64,000 nt of DNA from Sequoia sempervirens (Eukaryota > Streptophyta > Pinopsida > Cupressales > Cupressaceae), in the NCBI GenBank assembly GCA_007258455.2, contig VDFB02018455.1:1-64000 (forward strand), in the 5' to 3' direction. Position 1 is the first letter of the stretch, and the number at the start of each line of letters is the position of its first letter. Below are positions 44,081 to 54,620 of the stretch, one piece after another. Position numbers and translations under genes: made by a program. The notes beneath the pieces were generated by a model. It saw only the letters and a list, made by a program, of their open reading frames with translations, made no database searches and was not told the DNA's origin.

Positions 44081-45700
44081 ATGGCTGCTCTAAGGAATCA
44101 ACCCTTTCCTGCTTTTAATGGAGGGAGCCCCTTGAATTTGGAACAACATAATGACATTCCAATGGCAGCCTTCAAAAGTCTGCCAACTTTCACAAGAAAA
44201 GATCAAACTACCCCGATTGAACACGTGAGATATGTGGCTTTGTTATGTGGAGTCCATCACATAACCCAAGAGGATGTTGCAGTGAGATTACTAGCTGTTT
44301 CACTGAAGGGAAGAGCTGTGCAATGGTATAGGAGCCTACCAATTAATTCAATTGCAACATGGGATGAATTTGAAGATAAGTTGCATAAACAATTTGAAGA
44401 CAGGTTTGACAACTTGTCTCTATTGGAGCAATTGACTATAGTTAAGAGGGCTCCACAAGAGCAGATGAATGACTTCAACTTTAGATTTCAAAGAACTTGG
44501 GATAGAATCCCTGCAACGGTGAGGCCACCTCCAGAATACGCATTTTTATACTTTTTGAGGGCTCTGAACAATGATATAGCTATCATGATATAGTCAATGG
44601 GGGGAGTGTCTTTGCCAGATGCTTTCGAAATAGCAATCAGAGTTGAGAACAGCTTAATACAAGCTGGTAAAATCACTCCTAGGCCTCCAATGCCTATATT
44701 TCCATAGATTCATGCAAAAATTCCTTTGCAAATACCCCCTTTCACACCTCTACCAGCTGTACCAACGCTGCTAGCTGTTGTTCCAGTTGTTGTAACACAA
44801 GAAAATGCTACTTCCAGCTCTCTAAATGAATTGTAGGAAATCAAAAGTCTTTTGCAGTCTTTTGGTAACAAGCTTGTAAGCTTAGAGAAGAAGAAATCAT
44901 ATAGTAGGCCTTATCAGCAATAGAATCTAGGCCAACAACAAGCATATCAAGGTAATTATAGACAACAGTATCAAGGAAATTACTAAGGCTCAAGACAAAA
45001 TGTTGCTACAAGACCTTTTCAAGCCTACAATCCAGTCCCAATTAGTGTTGTCAAAGAGCTTGTTCCTGTTCAAAACAATCTGGCTACTGATTATGAGTGG
45101 TGTTATCCATGTAATCAGGCACATAATCAAGCTACATGCTCTAATGGAATCATCAATCAAGCTCTTATGGTGTAAAGTGTTGTAGGTGTGCAAGATTTGC
45201 CTAAGGAGGGGTATCCACAATAGTAGGATCAACCTAGAGATGATTCAACTCTTCTGAATTGGCAGAGAGAAGAATTTTGTGGAGTGAACCAGGATGACAC
45301 ATCTATTGTTGCTAATACTAGAGCCAAGAAGAGGGCTTTCGAGATTGAACAAGCAATGAATAAGAATAAGGGAGTTGCTGGTCCATCAAATTAGCAAGTA
45401 CCACGCACTTTGCAGCAAAGTTATGACACTAGTAAGGAGCAGCCTTTACATGTTGCATTCGCAAGTCAAGTGCAACCTGACCATGTTGTTGTAAAGACGC
45501 AGCCAAAGGTAAATTTATCTACACCTTTCAACATTGTTGAAAGTATGAAAAAAATGAATGTTTCAATTTCGATGTGGAACTCTTTAGCAATCCCTAGTCA
45601 AATCAATTTGTTACAGTCAACCTTATCAAATCCAGTTAGTTTGAATCCTCCAAATGAAGTCTCTTTAGGCTAAACAAAGTTAGTTTTAACCAATGCACCT
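44081..45700 (+). pseudogene. Element D gag
   Basis: The capsid/nucleocapsid frame starts with ATG 44081 (MAALRNQPFPAFNGG). The capsid part shows PTFTRKDQTTPIEHV, KGRAVQWYRSLP, WDEFEDKLHKQF and FNFRFQRTWDRIP, the retrotransposon gag pattern. A zinc-knuckle-like CYPCNQAHNQATC lies at about 45103-45141; its spacing is C-x2-C-x3-H-x4-C, one residue shorter than the classical knuckle. The frame is interrupted by TAG at 44591, about 44705, 44833, 44926, 45221, 45224 and 45392 and by TAA at about 44982, 45172 and 45671. Each stop sits in a Gln-rich or Gln-expected place, so the protein would read through as one frame if those codons were Gln. This is inferred from context, not from an alignment. 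Confidence 0.88.
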
Positions 45701-46695
45701 TTCGATAGTACCACACAACAAAGTAATAATTTCAAACCCCCTCCTTTCTATGTTTCCTTAATAGTGGGGAATAAATTGGTACACAATTGCATGGTTGATA
45801 GTGGGGTTAGCATCTTGATAATGCCAAAAAAGATTGCAGACTAGCTAGGTTTACAATACCAGCCATTAGAAAAAGGAGTACTTCAATTGGATGGGACAAT
45901 AGTAAACACTATCTAGGTGTTATTAAAAATTTGAATCTCACACTACATGCCTATCCAAATTTTTCAATCTCACAAGATGTGTTGGTCATAGATTTGCCTC
46001 CATTTTTTGCTCTATGCCTATCTAGAGACTTCACGGCTAAAATTGGAGGGTATTTATCTTCAGATTGGTCCCATATGATTTTTAGGACTAGATATGGTAC
46101 TAAGGTAACTATAACTTCTGAGTCCCTTGCCAAGGATCACATCGAACCTTATGTGCCATCTGCTATAAATGTTAACTCTATTGTTTTAGAGAATACTGAA
46201 CTTGCTGCAGCACAAGAGTTACAAGCTGAGAGTGTACCTGAGGTACTCCTGAATGAATGGGCAGTTGAGAACATGGTTGATAATCCAAACGAACTTATTC
46301 AGGACATTGGCCTAGGAAATTATGTATTGCATGAAGTAGGGACAAAAATTCCAAACCTTGAAAGAAGTGCAGAAAGTCAGTTTGAGCAGTAGAATGAATT
46401 ATGGGAGATGTATTTTAATGGGTCTAGAAGCAAAAATGGAGCTGGAGGAGGTGCAATGCTTGTATCTCCGCAAGGGGATAAGTATTATGCTGCTTTCCAT
46501 TTTGCATTCGCATGCTCCAATAACACTTCTGAATATGAGGGCCTTGTTCAAGGCCATGAGTGGGAAAGGAAGAGAGGAATAGCCTGCCTGAAAGTATATG
46601 GGAACATCGAGCTAATTGTTAATCAAGTAAGAGGCCTAAATGTTGCTAAAAATGATGCAATAAAGTCTTATAGAAATAGAGTGGAACATGCTTGA
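45701..46695 (+). pseudogene. Element D protease, linker and second (archaeal-type-like) RNase H, placed before RT
   Basis: The protease part (about 45740-45900) shows FYVSLIVGNKLVHNCMVDSG with VDSGVS as the Asp-Ser-Gly site. A frameshift at about 45912 leads into an open linker (45931-46392). One TAG later a second RNase H follows: WEMYFNGSRSKNGAGGGAML (about 46401-46460), NNTSEYEGLVQG (about 46521-46556) and VYGNIELIVNQVRG (about 46594-46635), with the tail SIPRNQNKHANRLTAIGAQF (about 46723-46782) in a shifted frame. The usual first and third catalytic Asp both read Asn (YFN, YGN), while the Glu of SEYEG is kept. In Tat elements this extra RNase H is known between RT and integrase; here it is upstream of RT. 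Confidence 0.8.
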
Positions 46696-47326
46696 GGATT
46701 TTGATGCCTTTAACTTAGTATCTATTCCAAGAAATCAGAATAAGCATGCTAATAGGCTTACAGCCATTGGGGCACAATTTGATATTCCAGGTGACAATAG
46801 AAAAGATAAAGTGAAGTAGTATGTAAAGGTTGTAGTCAGACCATCAATTCCTGATAACAACATTCACTGGCAAGTTTTTGACAGTGATGAATAGATCCTT
46901 TCTTTCTTGCTCAAAGAAGATCAAATCTCCACAATGAATCAAGCAAAACTTAAGCAATAGTATGATGATCAAGTCATACAGCTGAGGATGAATAAGTTGC
47001 CCAAAGGCCTTGTTACCTTGGAGTCTATTTTCAGTACTAATGATCAGCTTAAAAAGGGTAAAGCTGGCTTGCAAATCAAAGAAAAGCATTATGAAGAACT
47101 GGAGATTTTCAAAGGTAAGCTCCTTAAAATAGGCAAAATTTGTTCACATGAACATACACAAGCTTTTGTTGCTTTATGCAAAGAATTTCATGATGTCTTT
47201 GCTTGGGAATATTTAGATTTGAAAGGGTTTTATCCCTATATTGCCCAACACACAATTGAGTTAGAACTTAATGCTAAGCTAGTAAGGTAGAAACAAAGGC
47301 CCTTGAATCCCAAGCTTGAGCCCTAA
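46696..47326 (+). pseudogene. Element D spacer between second RNase H and RT
   Basis: Coding text continues in pieces. It contains the end of the RNase H, then HWQVFDSDE, then the typical pre-RT block of gypsy elements FHDVFAWEYLDLKGFYP (about 47188-47238) and QHTIELELNAK (about 47250-47280), followed by PLNPKLEP (about 47300-47323). Stops are TAG at about 46817, 46892, 46959 and 47288 and TAA at 47324, again at Gln-like positions. A frameshift lies near 46694. Confidence 0.82.
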
Positions 47327-48384
47327 ATGATTAAAGAGATGACCAAATTAGTTGAGGGGGGTATTGTCTTTCCTATTAAGCATACTTCATGGGTTTCTAA
47401 CCTTGTACCAATTAGGAAGAAAAAAGGTGAGATAAGACTCTATGTAGACTTCAGGGATCTTAACCGAGCATCTTTGAAAGACCACTACCTGCTTCCCTCC
47501 ATGGAACAAATCTTGCAAGTAGTTGCTAGTTCTGAGAGATTTTCCTTGTTAGATGGTTTTTCGGGCTATAATCAAGTGCTGGTTAAAGAGGAGGATCAAT
47601 TCAAAACTACTTTTACAACTAAGTGGGGCACCATGGCATACAAAAGGATGCCTTTTGGTTTATCTAATGCTGGCACCACGTTTTAGAGGGCCATGGACAT
47701 GGCGTTCCAAAGCTTGATCAACAAGATTATTCTAATTTATCTAGATGACATTACAATTTATTCCAAGAGAGTTGATGAACATTTGTCACACCTCAAGCAA
47801 GTTTTTGAAAAGTGTAGAGAATATGGGATATCCCTCAATCCTACAAAAAGTATTTTTGCAGTTCACGAAGGTAAGCTTTTAGGCCATATAGTATCAAAAG
47901 ATGGAGTTTCCATTAATTTTGAAAGAGTCAGATCTATATTGGAGCTACCATTACCAAGTCACAAGAAGGTTCTGTAGAGCTTTTTGGGGAGAATAAACTT
48001 TCTAAGAAGATTCATCCCAGATGTTGCAAACCTGTTACAACCTTTGACAGCTATGTTAAAGAAGAATGCAATTTTTAGTTGGACTGGAGAAGCAAAATGC
48101 AGTTTTGAAGAAATCAAGGAGGCATTAGCATCTGCTCCAACATTGGTAAATCTAGATTTCTCCATGGATTTCTTTTTGTATGCTGTTGGCAGCACTAGTT
48201 CAATCTCTACTATGTTGGTACAGAAAAATAGTGACAATTTAGAACAGCCCGTAGCTTTCTTTAGCCAAATACTTGCTGACTACGAAGAGAGGTATTCATT
48301 TTTTGAGAAGCATGTTCTTTCCGTGATCAGAAGCTTAAAGAAATTCAAGCCTCTAGTGTCAAACAATAAGATTCTATTCTGGTA
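47327..48384 (+). pseudogene. Element D reverse transcriptase with degenerate RNase H
   Basis: This domain copies element RNA to DNA. Motifs seen are VSNLVPIRKKKGEIRLYVDFRDLNRA (about 47395-47472), SLLDGFSGYNQVL with the first catalytic Asp (about 47545-47583), MPFGLSNAGTTF (about 47648-47683) and LIYLDDITIYS with the Asp pair intact (about 47732-47766). TAG at 47684 (TTF*RAMD) and 47975 (VL*SFLG) are in conserved Gln positions. The attached RNase H (48150-48345) keeps EQPVAFFSQ and Y.FFEKHVLSVI, but the first Asp region reads LYAVGSTSS; loss of that Asp is typical of Tat elements that carry a second RNase H. A frameshift at about 48380 leads into integrase. Confidence 0.92.
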
Positions 48385-49887
48385 GCACACTCAAGTGTGA
48401 AGGGGTTTCTGTTGAACAAAGACTTGAATGACAAAAGAGCAGGATGGATCACCAAGGTCATGGAGTATGATGTAGATATTAAGATCACCAAACTAGTTAG
48501 AGGTAAAGGTCTTTGTGAGCAGCTTGCTACAGGGTCAAGTAGTAAAATTGAATTAGAAAAGGATGTTGTGTTTACTAATACAAATGAGTTTCAGAATGCT
48601 CAAGATAATGTGCCTATGGGGATAACTAATTGGGTTCAAGATATGACCCATTTTTTACAGACTGGTGAGTGTCCATATGGTTTGAACAGAGCTAAAAGAA
48701 GATATTTTAGACTGCAGTCCATACCCTATGTGTTGGTAAATAATGTTCTTTTTAAAAAGGATCTAAATGGTGTCCTATTAAGATGCATTCACAGTCATCA
48801 AATTGAGAAGGTGCTTCATGAGTTTCATGATGGAGCTGCGGGAGGTCACTTTGCCCCAAGAACTACTACTTGGAAAATAATGAGAGCTGGTTACTACTGG
48901 CCTAGCTTGTTCAAAGATGCATATGCCTGGTCAAGAAAGTGTATCAAATGTGCTCTATTTTCAAGAAAGGAAAAGCTGCTTGCTATGCCCCTGCATCCAA
49001 TTCAAGTGGAGCAACCCTTCATGAGATGGGGCATTGATTTCATTGGGCCAAAAAATCCACCTTCCAGTGCCAGTCACAAGTGGGTGCTTACAACTACAGA
49101 CTATTTCACACGGTGGACAAAAGCAATAGCTTTGAAAGAAGCAAAGGAGTCTTCAGTTTTGAGCTTCTATGAAGATATAGTCACCAGATTTAGAGTTCCT
49201 GACTCTATCATATCTAATAACACTCTTACATTTGTGGGATTAACATTAACTGATTGGGCTGTTAAACATGTCATTCATTTGAATACATCCTCAAATTATT
49301 ACCCTCAGGGTAATGGTTTAGCTGAAAGCACAAATAAGAATCTCATCAAGATTATCAAAAGAACAATGGAGGATAATCAAAAGACTTGGCATACTAAATT
49401 AAAGTATGTGCTTCGGGAAAATAGAGTGACTCCTAAGAAGTCTATTGGTAATTCACTATATATGTTAGTTTATGGCAAAGAGGCTAGATTACCTCTATTT
49501 GTGGAGCTTCTAGCTCTAGACATTGTTCACCAGTTAGAGATGTTTGAGGGGCAGGACCCCATGTCTGTGAGGTATGCAGAGCTCATGGAGCTTGAAGAAT
49601 CAAGGGACAGAGCAATGAAAGCTTTGGAGTATCATTAGCTCCAAACGAAAAGAACATTTGACAAGAAGGCTACATAAAAAGTTTCCAAGGTGGGAGATCT
49701 CGTGCTGAAATGGGATATTTTGAAAAGTAAGCCAGGCCATCACACCAAGTTCAATAACATGTGGACAGGTCAATTTCTTATCAAAAACTGTAAGGAGCAC
49801 AATGCTTATCAGCTGGCTACAACAGAAGGGGAGGTACTCCCTATCTTAGTCAATGGGATACATCTTAAGCCTTGTTTTCAAGTCTGA
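48385..49887 (+). pseudogene. Element D integrase
   Basis: The integrase joins element DNA to the target. The main open part, 48397-49638, has 413 codons (its GTG start is not a real start; the frame enters from upstream as VAHSSVKGFLL). The zinc-binding HHCC domain is intact: HEFHDGAAGGHF ... CIKCALF (about 48817-48960). In the core, WGIDFIGP (about 49030) holds the first Asp. The second site reads ISNNTLTF (about 49210-49233) where ISDNG is usual, so Asp is replaced by Asn. YPQGNGLAESTNK (about 49300-49338) keeps the Glu. The C-terminal part after TAG 49636 and TAA about 49675 shows VGDLVLKWD and MWTGQFLI (GPF-type motif) and ends at 49887. Inactive by the missing Asp and the stops. Confidence 0.92.
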
Positions 49888-50195
49888 TCGGCTTCCTCTT
49901 TTGTATATATTAGTTTAGGTTTATGTTTTCAATAAATGCTTCTGCGCTTCAGGTTAATTATTTTATTTCCTAGGTATTGTGATGGCATAGTTTTTTCTCT
50001 TTCATTTTCCATTGTTTTGTTTTTCTTTTGGCAACCTGTTGTATCCTATGGATCTCAAGCGAGTTGCGGCCATGTGCAAAGCTGAGATTTTTATTTATTT
50101 TCTTATTCTCCTAATGACTCCATGCCCAATGGATAAGCCTAGACTACTGGTCTTCATTGTTTAGCAGGCAAACATCCAGCAAAGGTCGCCAGAAA
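49888..50195 (+). other. Element D 3' untranslated region
   Basis: Non-coding sequence between integrase and 3' LTR. A clean polypurine tract is not seen. The last bases before the LTR read GCAAAGGTCGCCAGAAA; their reverse complement, TTTCTGGCGACC, resembles a primer site instead. Confidence 0.6.
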
Positions 50196-52785
50196 TGTTA
50201 CATAATTTTCACCCTCAGGCTTAGTCAGGCAAGGAAAATTGTGTTTAATAGGTTCGAGAAGGCCAAATGGAACATTCGACCTAGGGAAAAAGTCATGAAT
50301 CTGATGCTAGGTCACAAGGAACTCAATGAAGAAGCCTGCCTTGTTCAGGTTCTGCATGAAAATCTTCAAAGGATAGAGTCGCCAAGACCCCAGGAATGTC
50401 ACAGCGAGTGGGATTCACCTACAGGTCCCTAACGGCAAGACACCGATCATCATCCCGATGACAAAAGGATATTCATTTCAACAAAAGTTCTTTTCCTTGG
50501 TGAGAAGTCCCAGCGAGGAGGCAAGGTCTTACCGATGGTGTTGACGTCTTCTGTATAGCTCTTGGCAACAGATGAATACTTTGAAGTAAGTCCCAATGCT
50601 CGGTGTGATGTCTTAGAAAGACTAGCATGTCTTGCTGATGGTGCTTTATGTTGAAGCCTTCGGCATGGCATTTTGAGCTTGCTAAGAGGTCTCGGCGACC
50701 CGGGAATGTCGCGGCGACAAAGGATGGAGGTGGTGTCAGCAGGAAGTCTTGCCGATCAAGCAGGCTCTCCTGGAACTCAAGTGAACTTTCAGTGAAGCAG
50801 GGAGACTTTAATATAGGGTCTCAGCGATAAAGAAGTCTCAGTGACACGAGGAAGCTTGCCGAGAGAAAAGTGGTCTCGCCAAGATGTTTCATCGACGAGG
50901 TGAACTCTTGCCGAAGTGGAGTGGTCTCAGCCAAGGAAAGCAGTTTCGCCATGATGTCTTGGCAAAGGCATAATGTCTCCCCAACCCAAGAGAAAGTAGC
51001 TCATCACCGAGAGCTAAGGAGCCCGGTGGAATGGAAAAGTTTGGCGTGAGTCCCGGTGACAAATAGGTAGTCTGGCTAAAAGATGAGAGTTCGGGGAGAC
51101 TAGTGTGCTCAGCCGATATAAGGGTCTGGCCGATGGGCATGCGTCTTGCCAAAACAAAAAGGGGAGCTCAATGGAATAAAATGTCTCAGGGTGACATCAA
51201 TTAAGTCACACCGAAGGAAATGTGGAGCTTGGCAAAGTAAAGTGAGTTTGGGGAGACTTAGAAAGGAGGTCTTACATTTGGTAAGATGTCTTCTAGACTT
51301 GATGCGGTCTCAACGAATAGAAGAGAGCTCAAGCAGACAAGGGGAGTTCGTTATGAAGTCTCAGCGAACGTGTGATGTGTCACCGACTAGAAAGAAAAAA
51401 ACCTTGCCGAAAGAGCTTCACATCGGCATAAGGTCTTGCCGATATAAGGATGTCTGGGTGATAGAAGGAAAGGAGCTCAACGGTATGATAAAGGAGGAGT
51501 CATCAACAAAGGTCTAGCCGAATGCAGAAGGCCTCCCTGAAATGGATGCCTTCACTAAAGAATAGGGATTTTGTCATGATGTCTTAGCGACAAAATTGTA
51601 TCTTACCGATGGCTTCAGTGATATTGACATGACTTGTGGGCTCGACAAGACTCTCATCGACTGTCGCATATTGTGCCGATAGTTTCAGAGGACATAATCG
51701 CATCGGAGAGACACTTTTAGTGTCTCGTCAAGATGCAATTCTTTTCGAAAGAGTTTTGACTGCTTACAGAGTCTACGTGGAGTAGGTTCAACCAATCAGA
51801 GAAAGCTAAAGAAAGCCGTGGCAGCAGAACCAAGTGCCAGGAGAAGGTGATTAACAGAAGGAAAAGCAACATGAGTTCAAGAGCATTCAAAGCAGCTCGA
51901 CTGAGGGGAATTCAAAGAGGGACACGATACCAGGAAGTGAATGTGGTGGTTGCAGAAAGATCAAGAAGGTTTCCTCTGAAGGAAACCTTTCTTCATCGAC
52001 AAAGGCGGCATGGACACGCAGGGTGCAGCATTAAGTTCAATAAAAAGATCTAAGGAAAAATCTATCCCGAGGCCTGATATTTTTTGTAAGCCCTAAGGGG
52101 CCAACACAGTTTGATATATAAGGCATTTTTTCCTTTTTGTAAATAGTTCTAAATATACACTATGAAGAGTTAGTGATTTCTATCAATCTTTTCTCGACAA
52201 AATGTATTTTTTTTGTAACTCAACCAAAATCTGGAATGCAAAACAGAGTTCACCTTGAAAACAAGTACTAATGCTCTTACCACTCTCATTTCTATGAAAA
52301 ACAAGTACTAATGCTCTTACCACTCTCATTTCTATGTGTTAGCTTATGTATGTATTTCTTTAACAGTGTTTTTCTAAATCTGTATTCATACCACACCAAA
52401 GCTGTGAAGTTTGTTCCTTAACAGTGTTCCTTCTTGAGATATGTATGTAGATCAAACCTATCAAGAGTGATGCATAAGTCTAACGGGGTTATGTTGAGTA
52501 AGTAAAACAACTACAGTCTAGTTTCCCCAGTGTGTTTGCATCTTGTTTTCTTTTCCTGATTTCTTATCAACTCGGTGTATCACCATAGTGTTAGCTTTAT
52601 TTTATGCATTATCCTTCTCCCTTTCCCTTCAAAGAATCAGTAGTTTAGGTGATACCCAAAAGAAGTCGGCCTTCTCTGAAGGTTGACCTCTACTTACAAG
52701 AAACCCACATCTTTGGAGGTCTTCCAATGTTACACTGAGGTGTTGAACATCAGGTTCAACAAGGGTGCAATTTTAGGTGATAACA
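50196..52785 (+). repeat. 3' LTR of element D
   Basis: It is 2590 bp, from TGTTACATAATTTTCACCC to GTGATAACA. It pairs with 41182-43718 and carries the same TATATAAGG (52115-52123) and TCTCGGCGA-type words (50390-51735). Confidence 0.94.
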
Positions 52786-52790
52786 GGTTC

Positions 52791-53065
52791 CTCCATGTAT
52801 ATCTTGATCTCATAAAAATAAATGCATATAAATTAATATCACACCTAGGGACACAAATAATGCATCATTATAAGAGTGTAATTATTATGATACATATATT
52901 CTTAGAGATATGGAGTGATTCCTTTGCTTGGGAGTTTTTTTATTTCACTTAATGTAGTGAAGGTTTGAGGAAAAGTAAGATTAATAGAGAAAAAAATTGA
53001 ACATAGATGTTTACGCAGCTATTGCTTTCTAATATTGAATTTACATATTCCAAAGGGTGTAAAAT
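52791..53065. other. Host segment between D and C, nothing recognised
   Basis: AT-rich non-coding sequence that was contiguous with 41176 before D inserted. AAAAT at 53061-53065 would be the left target duplication of C, but no matching right copy was found. Confidence 0.5.
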
Positions 53066-54620
53066 TGTAACGCCCCATCGTGCAAACCCCAAAGGACAAC
53101 TATTACCTCAACAATTATTTATTTTGAAACAATTAAAATGTATAAATTAATGTACACATTAGATAAAAGATTACAAGTTATTCACCTAAGTCCTTTTGGG
53201 TACACGAGGTGACATTACACAAACTAACCCTTAACAAAAGTTGATAGACATAATTCCCAATTCCATTAATGTAACCCATTCATTCACTTATCTTCAATTT
53301 TGAAAAACGTTCATAAATGATAAAGCAATATGACAAAGTTAAACCAATATGAAAACCATACACATATGCATAATAAGATAAACATGGAAATGCAATGAAC
53401 ATATTTCCACAGGTACAACATGAACATTAAATGATATTTACAAGCATAGTTCAAGAAAGAATTACATAGTATGATAACACATTACATCAACTTCCAATAC
53501 ATATCATTGAATAAATACATAAGTTGACATTCAGAGACTTCCCAACACATGTGGGAGAAATACATCAATACAAAAAGTATAATTGTAGTATTAAATATGC
53601 ATCTAGTAACATGGTGAACTCTAGATCGAGCTGTATTTGAAAAGTACTACACATCTGCTAATAGGGGACCCAATGAGGTGCGTAGCACATTCCACCCGAC
53701 CACCCCCATGCTAGGAGTAAATGAGGAAGGATCCTCAACCAAGTTCATCCAAACAAAAAACCAACAAGACTCAACTCCAAACAAAAAAGGCATAAAAATA
53801 CAAAGGAAAACACAACACCAAAAGAACACTTTTAAAGAATTGCAAAGATAACAAAACAAGGGAATGCTAGTGGCGAGTGTCATCGCATAGTCCTATCATG
53901 GGTTATCGTAGTTGTCTTTCTCTAGGCGTCGGCCCCCATCTATGGTTATCCTGGTTGCCTCTCCAAGCACCAACCCCATAGGGTGACTTGTGTGGAACCA
54001 TTAACCTCTCGTGGAGATGAGGCAATGATCTTTCCAACCACGACCTTCTCAGTCCACCCTTAGTCTGCGAAAGCCCTAATGGATGAATGAGGTATCATTA
54101 CTTATCTTGTTAATGTTATTACTACCCATACCCCCTAATTCATTTAATTAAGTTATCACTTATTACACTAACTCTTACGTGAGTTATCCTGATAGCCCCT
54201 TTGTGCGTCGATGCCCACGAAGAACCCTCTTCCTAGAATCCCAAACACAAACCAAAGCTCCAAGGGGATTGTACCAAAACAAGGAAATATAGAATCTCAA
54301 AATGAAGACATACACGAGGAAAAATCATCTCGCCAATAACCACATGCATAAAATACTCATGAAACAAGTACAACCCCAACATAATTCCAAAATAACAATT
54401 ACAACCAAATATAGATAAACATCAAATCCACAAGACATCTTAATAAACAACAACTTTCCCATGCCTCTGGAAGCCTAAAAGCAATGATCCACAATTCCTA
54501 TAGAGGGTTAAACTATCTTGAGGATCCCCACAAGTCCATAAACCAACTCAAGCAAAACAAAAATTGACTCAAGGAAAATTAAAGGATTAAACTACACAAC
54601 CTCAAGTGTGAGGCCAAACC
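53066..54620 (-). mobile_element. Partial copy 'C' of the A/B solo-LTR family
   Basis: It starts TGTAACGCCCCATCGTGC and follows element A closely. Shared text includes GGGGACCCAATGAGGTGC (about 53663-53680), ATCTATGGTTATCCTG (about 53938-53953), AACCTCTCGTGGAGATGAGG (about 54002-54022) and GCCCCTTTGTGCG (about 54196-54208). Similarity fades around 54550-54620 and the CACTACA terminus was not found, so the copy is truncated or too diverged. The strand follows the tentative choice for A. Confidence 0.75.

Larger units (their letters stand above)
41182..52785 (+). mobile_element. Ty3/gypsy retrotransposon 'D' (Tat-like), full-length but dead
   Basis: LTRs at 41182-43718 and 50196-52785 are flanked by GGTTT (41177-41181) and GGTTC (52786-52790), a 5-bp duplication with one mismatch. 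Between them are a primer-like site (43720), gag, protease, a second RNase H, reverse transcriptase with its own degenerate RNase H, and integrase, ending at 49887. RT before integrase is the gypsy order. The additional RNase H and the VDFRDLN, DGFSGYNQ and YLDD text point to the Tat lineage. I count 16 TAG, 5 TAA and no TGA as in-frame stops by hand, plus at least three frameshifts. Confidence 0.93.

Noticed and set aside
44081..49887. Genetic code with TAG/TAA read as glutamine
   Set aside because: The stop pattern alone would fit, but frameshifts, catalytic Asp-to-Asn losses and a TAG bias towards CHG sites are better explained by methylation-driven decay of dead elements in an ordinary plant nuclear genome.
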